Source of the DNA: Methanocorpusculum sp. | GTDB lineage: Archaea > Halobacteriota > Methanomicrobia > Methanomicrobiales > Methanocorpusculaceae | NCBI GenBank assembly: GCA_029987395.1 | Contig: DALTVX010000006.1 | Coordinates: 1 to 24,249, forward strand | Length of the DNA: 24,249 bases | Reading direction: 5' to 3' | Shown: positions 7,515 to 14,442 of the stretch, piece by piece | How the letters are laid out: each line of letters begins with the position of its first letter | Numbering within the stretch: position 1 is the stretch's first letter | The notes under the pieces: generated by a model | The model's database searches: none | Seen by the model: the letters and a program-made list of their open reading frames with translations, nothing else | Told to the model about the DNA's origin: nothing | Translations under genes and position numbers: made by a program

Positions 7515-8645
7515 ATGAAGAAGATTTTTATTGTACTATTATTGTTTGTTCTTGCTCTCGTCTGTGTTTCGGCGGGATGCGTCAGTACTTCTGAAGAAGC
7601 TGGAGATGGTACGATCACCATCACCGATTCAGTGGGAAGAGTTGTTGTTGTTCCCGATGATCCGGCCAAGATCGCCGTGAGTGGTTCGGGTTCGACACGC
7701 TACTTTGGCTATCTTAGCGTGACCGACCGGATCATCGCCATCGATTATCAGGACAGCAATCTTCTTATTCGTAAAGGGGAGACTCGCCCATATATGATCG
7801 CTCATCCGGAAATTAAAGATCTGCCGGCTCTTGGAACGGCAAAAGGCGTAGTTGACGCAGAAAAACTTCTTGCAGCCAATCCTGATATTTTATTCATGGC
7901 AGGATACGGCGACACAATACTCCAGTCAGCAAACGAGATCCAGGAAAAAACCGGTATACCTGTCGTTGTGTTCTACTCGGGAGATTATGTTACCAATGGT
8001 GACAAAGTTAGCTCATCCCTGAGATTGATCGGTAAAATACTCCACGCAGATAAACGTGCCGAGGATGTTATACAATACTTCGCGGATGTTCGAACCGATC
8101 TTGAAACCAGGACCGCAGGGATCTCTGATGCAGACAAACCCACTGTTTATGTGGGTGGTATCTCCTACAGTGGAGCTCACGGAGTCGATGGAACAGATCC
8201 GTCGTATTATCCGTTCACTGTTCTTCATGCAAAGAATGTTGCATCAGTAGTAAATGCGGCAACGAGCACCGGATATGCGGCGGTCTCAAAGGAACAGATC
8301 CTCGCATGGGACGCTGACATCATCTTTATTGACCTCAACACTATGGAAGCAGCCGGCGGCGGAGGGATCAACGAACTGCAGACCGACCCATCCTATCGGG
8401 AACTTACAGCAGTCAAAACCGGCAAAGTCTATGCGGTCAACCCCCACACATCGATGGGAACCAACCATGAAACAAGTATGGCAAACGCATATTACGTCGG
8501 GAAGGTCCTGTATCCCAAACAGTTTGCAGACATTGACCCGGCAACAAAAGCAGATGAGATCTACACCTTCGTTGTTGGCGCTCCAGTCTATGAACAGCTA
8601 AAAGCTAACATGAAAGGACTCTCCTACAGTAAGCTGGAGATCTAA
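7515..8645 (+). CDS. Metal-chelate ABC transporter substrate-binding lipoprotein, copy 2
   Basis: This 376-residue lipoprotein (lipobox SAGC, C22) is the tandem paralogue of the preceding gene, with matching sequence over its whole length. Around 8070-8150 the DNA is almost identical to 6750-6835, which suggests recent duplication or gene conversion. Differences cluster near residues 80-90 and 125-135, regions that may line the ligand cleft. The ATG follows GGTA (7507-7510). The FecCD permease starts 26 bases after the stop, past a T-rich patch (8648-8655), so this copy is the likely main partner of the permease. The ligand is unknown. Confidence 0.9.
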   Translation: MKKIFIVLLLFVLALVCVSAGCVSTSEEAGDGTITITDSVGRVVVVPDDPAKIAVSGSGSTRYFGYLSVTDRIIAIDYQDSNLLIRKGETRPYMIAHPEIKDLPALGTAKGVVDAEKLLAANPDILFMAGYGDTILQSANEIQEKTGIPVVVFYSGDYVTNGDKVSSSLRLIGKILHADKRAEDVIQYFADVRTDLETRTAGISDADKPTVYVGGISYSGAHGVDGTDPSYYPFTVLHAKNVASVVNAATSTGYAAVSKEQILAWDADIIFIDLNTMEAAGGGGINELQTDPSYRELTAVKTGKVYAVNPHTSMGTNHETSMANAYYVGKVLYPKQFADIDPATKADEIYTFVVGAPVYEQLKANMKGLSYSKLEI

Positions 8646-8671
8646 TCTTTTTTTTATCAGTTGTGAATACT

Positions 8672-9742
8672 ATGAGTGAAGATATAGAAAAAGCATCTGG
8701 GAAATATCAAAAATATATCGGCAGGAAGATCACCGTCATTTTGATTGGGATCGTGCTTACCGTAGTGATGTTTCTCGTATCCGTTTCGGTAGGCGCGGTC
8801 AGCATCCCGATCCCGGATATCATTGGAACGATATTTGGCGGAGGGGGAACGAGTCTGTATGAGCGGATCATCTGGAACATCAGGATCCCGCAGGCTTTGA
8901 CTGCTATAGCAGCCGGAGCTGGTTTGGCGATCGCAGGTGTTTCTATGCAGTCTGTTCTTCGTAACCCTCTTGCCTCACCCTTCACCCTCGGTCTGTCGAG
9001 TGCTGCAGCATTTGGAGCGGCAGTCGGTATTCTGATTTTTGGTGCAGGGAGCACGGGAAGCAGCATAGCCGATGCGGTCGTGATAAATAATCCGTATCTG
9101 ACAACGATCTCGGCATTTGCTTTCTCACTTCTGACGGCAGTCATCATCCTCTTGATCGCAAAGATCAGATCGTCAAAACCCGAGACCATGATCCTCGCAG
9201 GTGTTGCGATCAGCTCGTTATTTACTGCGGGATTGATGGCGATCCAGTATTTTGTTGACGATACCCGTCTTGCCTCGATCGTTTTCTGGCAGTTTGGCGA
9301 CGTGGCGCGAGCAAGTTGGTTTGAGCTTGGTTTGATCGTTTTGATAACTATCATCTGCCTGATCTATTTCATCTACAAACGCTGGGATTATAATGCCTTA
9401 GATGCGGGTGAAGAGACGGCAAAAGGTCTTGGTATCAATGTCGACCGAACACGGCTCGTTGGCATGATCGCAGCCTCACTTATCAGCGCCACGATCGTGG
9501 CATTCCTTGGGATCATCGGGTTTGTCGGCCTGGTATGTCCGCACATGATGCGGCGTATCGTTGGTGATGATCATCGATTCTTGATCCCGGCAAGTTTTGT
9601 CTGCGGCGCTCTTCTTCTTCTTGTTTCAGATACCATTGCACGAACGATGATCGCCCCGCATGTCTTGCCGGTGGCTGTATTGACGGCATTCCTTGGAGCG
9701 CCGATCTTCCTGTATCTCATTATTAGAGGGAAACGATCATGA
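8672..9742 (+). CDS. FecCD/BtuC-family ABC transporter permease
   Basis: The 356-residue integral membrane protein has the length and hydrophobic pattern of BtuC/FecCD permeases (about ten helices). The signature GVSMQSVLRNPLASPFTLG and the C-terminal GFVGLVCPHMMRRIVGDDHR (the ATPase-coupling loop) are intact. It moves a metal chelate delivered by the binding proteins. A GTG at 8663 is also in frame. I prefer ATG 8672 because AATACTATG copies the start context of the preceding gene and GTGA lies just upstream. Its stop overlaps the ATPase start (ATGA), so the two are translationally coupled. Confidence 0.93.
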   Translation: MSEDIEKASGKYQKYIGRKITVILIGIVLTVVMFLVSVSVGAVSIPIPDIIGTIFGGGGTSLYERIIWNIRIPQALTAIAAGAGLAIAGVSMQSVLRNPLASPFTLGLSSAAAFGAAVGILIFGAGSTGSSIADAVVINNPYLTTISAFAFSLLTAVIILLIAKIRSSKPETMILAGVAISSLFTAGLMAIQYFVDDTRLASIVFWQFGDVARASWFELGLIVLITIICLIYFIYKRWDYNALDAGEETAKGLGINVDRTRLVGMIAASLISATIVAFLGIIGFVGLVCPHMMRRIVGDDHRFLIPASFVCGALLLLVSDTIARTMIAPHVLPVAVLTAFLGAPIFLYLIIRGKRS

Positions 9743-10635
9743 CCGATAAACATGACCTTGATCATCACGATCACGAAGGGGAGCATGTCCACCCCCATGT
9801 TCATTCAGAGGGATATATCCACACGCATGAACATGTTCACGGCGTTGCCCATGAACATCACACCAATTCACCGTCACCCGCTTTGCTGAATGTTGACTGT
9901 GTCAACTTCGATTACAGGACGGTCAGTGTCTTAGAAAAGATCAGTGTCGGGGTCGCTCGTGGCGAGATCCTCGCGATCCTTGGACCAAATGGTGTTGGAA
10001 AATCGACCCTTCTCAAATGTATGAATCTCATTCTCAAACCAAAAACCGGGATCATCATGCTGGGTGAGTTGGACCTGACACGCATGAACGGAAACGACAT
10101 TGCAAAAAATGTCGGTTACGTTGCCCAGAGAAATGAGTCGTCACGTATGACGGTTTTTGATTCCGTTCTTCTCGGACGAAAACCGCATATCGGATGGCAT
10201 GTCACGGATCGTGATTATTCGATCGTGGAGAATGCGATCGAAAAATTCGGTCTTTCTGATATGCAGCTGAGATATATCGATGAACTGTCGGGAGGAGAGC
10301 TTCAACGGGTCTGCCTTTGCCGTGCGATCGTCCAGGAACCCTCAGTACTTTTACTGGATGAACCAACAAGCGCCTTGGATCTGTGCAGGCAGATGGAAAT
10401 TTTACGAGCAATTCGAAATGTTGTCGACCAGCATAATGTGGCAACGATCATGACGATGCATGATCTGAATCTGGCTCTTCGGTTTGCAGATCGATTCCTT
10501 TTCATGAAGGAAGGGAAGATCTATGCGCTGTGCGACAGATCCGGAGTGACCGCAGATATGATCGAGGCGGTCTACGGAATTTGCGTGGATGTGATCTATC
10601 ACAAAGATATGCCGATCGTTGTGCCATGTCAATAA
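9739..10635 (+). CDS. Metal-chelate ABC transporter ATPase with histidine-rich N-terminal extension
   Basis: The 298-residue ATPase has Walker A GPNGVGKST (82-90), signature LSGGE (183-187), Walker B SVLLLDEPT (202-210) and a switch histidine in the MTMHDLNLAL segment. It is the FecE/BtuD-type motor for the permease encoded just upstream (4-base overlap). The odd part is the first 41 residues, 15 of which are histidine (positions 5, 9, 10, 12, 16, 18, 20, 22, 28, 30, 32, 34, 38, 40, 41), with many acidic residues between them. Such tracts occur in nickel, cobalt and zinc proteins and bind divalent metals. This implies that the system handles, stores or senses a transition metal at its cytoplasmic face. 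GAGGG at 9726-9730 supports the start, so the extension is translated. Confidence 0.93.
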   Translation: MTDKHDLDHHDHEGEHVHPHVHSEGYIHTHEHVHGVAHEHHTNSPSPALLNVDCVNFDYRTVSVLEKISVGVARGEILAILGPNGVGKSTLLKCMNLILKPKTGIIMLGELDLTRMNGNDIAKNVGYVAQRNESSRMTVFDSVLLGRKPHIGWHVTDRDYSIVENAIEKFGLSDMQLRYIDELSGGELQRVCLCRAIVQEPSVLLLDEPTSALDLCRQMEILRAIRNVVDQHNVATIMTMHDLNLALRFADRFLFMKEGKIYALCDRSGVTADMIEAVYGICVDVIYHKDMPIVVPCQ

Positions 10636-10650
10636 AAAATGGAAGTTATA

Positions 10651-11073
10651 ATGACAGAACAGTATGTATGTAAACCGATCGGGATCGTAGCGTCTCCGTT
10701 CAAAGTACGAGGCGACGCCCCTGCTCAGGGACGAGAAAAGAATCTCGTGAGCACGATCACGATAGATCCCGAGTTTGTCGAGGGTCTGGAAGGACTTGTG
10801 CCCGGGAAGGAAATATTTGTGCTCTGCTGGTTTGACCGATCTTCCCGAGACGTTCTAAAAGTTCATCCGAGAGGGAATATGGAAAATCCTTTGACTGGAG
10901 TTTTCAATACCCGTTCCCCATCACGCCCAAATCCGGTTTCTCTGACATTGGTGACCATTCTGGAGATCAATGAGAATGTGCTGACTGTACGCGGATTAGA
11001 AGCCTTTGATGGGACGCCGGTGATCGATATCAAACCGTATTTCGGGGCTGTCGATCTGCCAATACAGGCATGA
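10651..11073 (+). CDS. TrmO/TsaA-family tRNA methyltransferase-like protein
   Basis: The 140-residue protein has the TsaA fold signatures GVFNTRSPSRPNPVSLT (83-99) and DGTPVIDIKPY (120-130). Bacterial TrmO methylates N6 of t6A37 in tRNA with SAM. Archaeal single-domain members like this one are often annotated the same way, but many lack direct tests. ATG 10651 is chosen because GGAAG at 10641-10645 precedes it; an in-frame ATG at 10639 has no ribosome site. It starts 15 bases after the ATPase and probably ends the operon, followed by a T-run at 11081-11087. Its 3' end has a decayed second copy at 12551-12614. Confidence 0.85.
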   Translation: MTEQYVCKPIGIVASPFKVRGDAPAQGREKNLVSTITIDPEFVEGLEGLVPGKEIFVLCWFDRSSRDVLKVHPRGNMENPLTGVFNTRSPSRPNPVSLTLVTILEINENVLTVRGLEAFDGTPVIDIKPYFGAVDLPIQA

Positions 11074-11080
11074 TCCATAC

Positions 11081-11087
11081 TTTTTTT
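11081..11087 (+). terminator. T-run terminator after trmO-like gene
   Basis: A seven-T run lies 7 bases past the stop codon. No convincing hairpin is seen. The same CATGATYC-then-T-run arrangement recurs at 12607-12626 behind the trmO fragment. Confidence 0.4.
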
Positions 11088-11187
11088 CACTATTTTCATA
11101 TATATTTTTACTAAATTTAATAATTCACATCTTCGCCAATCCGACACTACATCAAACAAACTTGTTTTATAACTAGTAAATCATACA

Positions 11188-11289
11188 ATGTTTATGAGCA
11201 AACACAGCTTACTGCTTCTTGATCTTGGAAGCACACTCGAAATCAACAAAGAACTCGCCGATTTCACGGCAGAACTTATGGTGTGGTAA
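11188..11289 (+). pseudogene. Small 33-codon ORF, possible remnant of a CbiX/CfbA-type chelatase N-terminus
   Basis: An ATG at 11188 (or 11194) opens a 33-codon frame ending in TAA at 11287-11289, two bases before the next gene's ATG. The product contains SLLLLDLGSTLEINKELADF. Small archaeal sirohydrochlorin chelatases (CbiX/CfbA, cobalt or nickel insertion) begin with a hydrophobic strand, GHGS, and then a segment like the LxxNKEL seen here. In this ORF the metal-binding histidine is lost (DLGS for GHGS) and the rest of the enzyme is missing. TTTATAACT at 11166-11174 is a possible TATA box giving a nearly leaderless start. It could instead be a short coupled leader peptide. The resemblance rests on a short stretch recalled by eye. 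Confidence 0.35.
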
Positions 11290-11291
11290 CT

Positions 11292-12416
11292 ATGAATAAA
11301 AAAATACTTATTTCATGTATTACCTGTCTTGTGGTCTTTGTATTCTGCCTCTCTGCTGGATGCATAGCAAATGGGCCGGTATCCGGCGACGAGACAATTA
11401 CGGTTATCGATGACCTTGGTAGAGAAGTTGTCATTCCGGCAGATGTGAAAACAGTTGCCATGGCAGGATTAGGATCCTCACGCTACACGGTCTATCTTCA
11501 GGCTGAGGACATGATCATTGGCGTGGATTCGACCGATAATTCGACGATCCCGAACACACGCCCCTATATGCTTGCACACCCGGAGATCGCAAAGATGCCG
11601 CTTCTTGGTGCAAACAAAGTAGCCATCACTGCAGAACTGGCACTTCAAATCAACCCCGATGTTATTATTTACTCAGTAAATGGACCTGAAGGATCAGCCG
11701 CAGCAGATGAAGCGACTGAACGAACAGGAATTCCGGTCGTCTGTTTCTATCAGTATGACCCTGCTGATGAGTTCGATAAGTTTGCATTCAACATGCGTCT
11801 TCTTGGAACTGTGCTTGGAAAAGAACAACGTGCAGAAGAAGTCTTGACATTCTTTAGAGATATGCGTGCAGATCTGATCAAAAGAACACCTGATATGGAA
11901 ATGAGTGAAAAGCCAGTTGTTTATCTCGGTGGTGCTTCATTCCGTGGTGCTCATGGAATAACCTCAACTAGAGAGGCGTTTATCGGATTTACTCTTCTGT
12001 CTGCGAATCAGAAATTAAGTGGTACTGGCGTTTCAGTTACAACGTTAGCAAAAGAAAAAATCTTGGAATGGGATCCTGATATGATTTTCATCGATCTTGC
12101 AACAAGAGAAGCAGCAGGAGGGGGAGCACTCTATGAACTTAAGACGGACCCCTCATATCAGGGATTGAGCGCAGTAATAAACGGCGAGATCTACGCTGTA
12201 CTGCCGGACTCGACCTGTAAAGCAAATCATGGAACGAGCTTTGCAAATGCATACTATGTTGGAACGGTTCTCTATCCCGAGCAGTTCAAAGACATTGATC
12301 CAGAGAAAAAGGCCAACGAAATCTTCACATTCCTTGTTGGAAAACCGGTCTTTGATCAGATGTTTGCTAACTCGGGATCACTTGCATATCAGAAAGTGGA
12401 TCTCTCCACCATCTGA
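11292..12416 (+). CDS. Metal-chelate ABC transporter substrate-binding lipoprotein, copy 3 (diverged)
   Basis: This 374-residue COG0614 binding protein has lipobox SAGC (C24). It is clearly homologous along its whole length to the copies at 6203 and 7515 (shared RPYMLAHPEI, ATREAAGGGALYELKTDPSY-type and NANAYYVGTVLYP-like segments) but is much more diverged than those two are from each other. It has no permease of its own here, so it may feed the upstream FecCD/ATPase pair with a different ligand. ATG 11292 is preferred over GTG 11283 because GGTA just upstream repeats the start context of the other copies. It lies between the chelatase-like fragment and the trmO fragment. Confidence 0.88.
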   Translation: MNKKILISCITCLVVFVFCLSAGCIANGPVSGDETITVIDDLGREVVIPADVKTVAMAGLGSSRYTVYLQAEDMIIGVDSTDNSTIPNTRPYMLAHPEIAKMPLLGANKVAITAELALQINPDVIIYSVNGPEGSAAADEATERTGIPVVCFYQYDPADEFDKFAFNMRLLGTVLGKEQRAEEVLTFFRDMRADLIKRTPDMEMSEKPVVYLGGASFRGAHGITSTREAFIGFTLLSANQKLSGTGVSVTTLAKEKILEWDPDMIFIDLATREAAGGGALYELKTDPSYQGLSAVINGEIYAVLPDSTCKANHGTSFANAYYVGTVLYPEQFKDIDPEKKANEIFTFLVGKPVFDQMFANSGSLAYQKVDLSTI

Positions 12417-12424
12417 TTTTTTTT
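12417..12424 (+). terminator. T-run terminator of binding-protein copy 3
   Basis: Eight consecutive T residues start just after the stop codon, without a clear hairpin. This is sufficient for an archaeal intrinsic terminator but unproven. Confidence 0.4.
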
Positions 12425-12490
12425 AACATTTTATGATTGGATCATATATGGATCGCGTTTTTATTGGTGTTGTTTTATCTTAGTTTAGAA

Positions 12491-12524
12491 TACGCGAATC
12501 TGTATATTACTCGATTCACGCGTA
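12491..12524. repeat. Short inverted repeat
   Basis: TACGCGAATC (12491-12500) and GATTCACGCGTA (12513-12524) pair with one bulged base around a 12-base loop. It lies in the 414-bp stretch between binding-protein copy 3 and the tRNA, upstream of the trmO fragment. Its function is unknown. Confidence 0.45.
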
Positions 12525-12550
12525 AAATCAGATTGTTGAAAAAAGCAGCC

Positions 12551-12614
12551 AGACGCCTATTGTGATATCAAAACGTATTCACGTGGTGTCGATAAGCCAA
12601 TATAGGCATGATTC
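12551..12614 (+). pseudogene. Decayed duplicate of the 3' end of the trmO/tsaA-like gene
   Basis: By hand alignment this segment matches 11013-11075 (the last 20 codons of the trmO-like gene plus its stop) at roughly three quarters of positions with one gap. Shared blocks include GATATCAAA, CGTATT, TGTCGAT, GCCAATA and AGGCATGAT. As in the parent gene, a T-run follows (12618-12626). The gap and the lack of an upstream frame make it non-coding. It shows that a trmO 3' end once lay on this side of binding-protein copy 3, through duplication or recombination. Confidence 0.7.
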
Positions 12615-12652
12615 AAATTTTTTTTATTAGTACTTGCTTGGTGTAAGAATAT

Positions 12653-12817
12653 TGCACTCGCACTCGCTTCGCGTCCAACCCGCTCGCAAGTCTATCGACT
12701 TGCTCAGCTAAGGTCGTATGCGTTGCATCCAACCCGCTCGCAAGTTTTCTTTGAAAACCTGGTCGCAAGTCTATCGACTTGCTCTGCTAAGGTTGTATGC
12801 GTTGCATCCAACCCGCT
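12653..12817. repeat. Stem-loop repeat array beside tRNA-Ala
   Basis: Two 55-base direct repeats, 12684-12738 and 12763-12817, differ at only two positions. Each starts with a perfect hairpin GCAAGTC-TATC-GACTTGC and ends with GTTGCATCCAACCCGCT, which can also fold. Between them is another hairpin, GTTTTC-TTT-GAAAAC (12744-12758), introduced by the same CGCAAG. A partial unit, GCGTCCAACCCGCTCGCAAG, lies at 12671-12690. The array ends 13 bases from the tRNA 3' end. No coding frame is convincing. It resembles a REP/BIME-like modular palindromic family. Confidence 0.8.
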
Positions 12818-12830
12818 AAAAAAAACAAAA

Positions 12831-12902
<72 letters not shown>

Positions 12903-13044
12903 ACTAATCGCACTATACGTGCCTTAACCAATAGGTCAGTTATCAATAAAAAGATGTTGTTTTCTTTTTTAAAAAACCACTGCCAGCCTTCCCATAAATC
13001 GACACTATATTATCCTGTTAATTACATTATACATAAAAACAGCG

Positions 13045-13713
13045 ATGACCGCAGTATTCGATCCATCCATCGCCGGGATCTTCATCTTTGGCCTCCTTGC
13101 CGGAATTTGCCCGTGCAACAGTGTTATCTGCCTTGGGCTTATCGGATACCTCACGAGCGGAAAAACCACACTCTCGCTTCCAACTGTACTCAAACTCGTC
13201 ATCGCATTTTGCATAGGAACGATCCTTACCCTCCTCCCTCTTGGGCTCCTCGCCGGATTCCTCGGCGAACATATCCTCTACCTCAATAGTTCAGTTGCCT
13301 GGATCATTGGCGGCATTCTTATGATCGCGATGGGACTTCAACTCCTCCACCTCTATAAACCGCCCATCCGCCGGATCTTCAATCGATTCCGCCTGCCCAA
13401 TACATACACCATCCTCGGCGCATTCCTTCTCGGGCTTTCTTTTGGAGCGATCACCATCGGGAGAGGAGCTCCGATGCTGCTTATCGTTCTCACCTACATC
13501 GCCCTCTATCAGACCGCGTTTGAGGGTCTTCTCACCATCTTTATCTATGCAGTAGGACTCAGCATCCCCCTCATCATTCTCAGTTCCATCGGCGGAACTC
13601 TTGGTCAGAAGATCAGAAAAGTCACCAAACTTAGCGGCAACACCATCGACATCATCATAGGTGTTGGGATAATTCTGATAGGGATCTACTTTATTATCCT
13701 CGCTTTCATCTAA
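13045..13713 (+). CDS. CcdA/DsbD-like membrane protein
   Basis: The 222-residue, highly hydrophobic protein looks like the cytochrome c biogenesis (CcdA/DsbD transmembrane) family, which passes reducing power across the membrane through a pair of cysteines. Six helices are likely. The first helix carries GICPCNSVICLG (cysteines at 22, 24, 29). In CcdA a second cysteine lies in the first helix of the second half, usually in a PC motif; here that region reads FGAITIGRGAP (about 144-154) with no cysteine. The redox partner site is therefore incomplete or moved, and the function may not be classical thiol transfer. ATG 13045 has no Shine-Dalgarno. No thioredoxin or cytochrome gene is adjacent. 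Confidence 0.75.
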   Translation: MTAVFDPSIAGIFIFGLLAGICPCNSVICLGLIGYLTSGKTTLSLPTVLKLVIAFCIGTILTLLPLGLLAGFLGEHILYLNSSVAWIIGGILMIAMGLQLLHLYKPPIRRIFNRFRLPNTYTILGAFLLGLSFGAITIGRGAPMLLIVLTYIALYQTAFEGLLTIFIYAVGLSIPLIILSSIGGTLGQKIRKVTKLSGNTIDIIIGVGIILIGIYFIILAFI

Positions 13714-13733
13714 AATCACACCGCTGAACAGAC

Positions 13734-13744
13734 TCTTATATATC
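13734..13744 (+). promoter_or_regulatory. TATA box of the nucleoside phosphorylase/deaminase operon
   Basis: CTTATATATCT is centred about 32 bases before ATG 13771. With a typical 25-base spacing the transcript would start within about 5-8 bases of the ATG, so it is almost leaderless. There is no Shine-Dalgarno. Confidence 0.5.
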
Positions 13745-13770
13745 TTCCACGGAAAAATACTACTCAGACT

Positions 13771-14442
13771 ATGTTAGGAATCATCGGGGGGACAGCCCTC
13801 CTCAAGGCACGACTCGCCCCTCTCGAAAAGATCCGTGTACCCACACCGTTTGGTCCTGTTCAGGCCTATAAAGGCTCGTTCATCTTCATCAGCCGCCACC
13901 AGAATGGAACGCCCCCGCAGAGTATCAACCATCGGGCGAATCTCGCCGCCATGAAGATCCTCGGCGTCGACCGACTCATCGTGATCGGCTCGACAGGAAG
14001 CATGAAGGCCGATCTCCCACCCGGAAGTATCGTCATCCCGGACGATTACTTCTCGCCCTGGGAGATCCCCACTTTGCACGACAACGACATCTTTCACACA
14101 TCGCCGTCGATCGATGCAGGACTCCGGGCAGAGCTCGGAAAAATCGTCCCCAAAGCCCGGACCGGCACATATCTTCAGACACGCGGACCCAGATTCGAAA
14201 CGCGTGCCGAGATAGAATTCCTTGCGCGAAACTCAGACGTGGTCGGGATGACCATTGCAAGCGAACTCACTCTTGCAAATGAGCTTAGCATCCCGGCGGC
14301 GGCACTTTGCCTGGTCGACAACTTCGCAAACGGCATCGGAGGGGCATCGGCCCCTGATTACGACGAGATCGTTCTCATCTCAAAACAAAACGGGGACCGG
14401 ATCACGGATATCCTAACGAAAATCGTGGAAAAACTCGCATGA
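13771..14442 (+). CDS. MTAP-family purine nucleoside phosphorylase (likely 6-oxopurine/MTI specific)
   Basis: The 223-residue protein belongs to the MTAP/PNP family, which splits nucleosides with phosphate. Visible motifs are GIIGGTALL (3-11), GSTGSMKADLPPGSIVIPDD, TRGPRFETRAEIEF and VVGMTIASELTLANEL. It is somewhat shorter than typical MTAP (about 260-280). Where adenine-specific MTAP has a TDYD-type base-binding motif, this protein has VDNFANG; an Asn at that site fits 6-oxopurines such as inosine or methylthioinosine. That fits the overlapping downstream deaminase, which would make those substrates from MTA or 5'-deoxyadenosine. Family is secure; specificity is inferred. Confidence 0.87.
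   Translation: MLGIIGGTALLKARLAPLEKIRVPTPFGPVQAYKGSFIFISRHQNGTPPQSINHRANLAAMKILGVDRLIVIGSTGSMKADLPPGSIVIPDDYFSPWEIPTLHDNDIFHTSPSIDAGLRAELGKIVPKARTGTYLQTRGPRFETRAEIEFLARNSDVVGMTIASELTLANELSIPAAALCLVDNFANGIGGASAPDYDEIVLISKQNGDRITDILTKIVEKLA

Noticed and set aside
12653..12817. CRISPR array
   Set aside because: Only two near-identical 55-base units with an unlike spacer that is itself a hairpin; unit length and palindromic design do not fit, and no cas genes are nearby.
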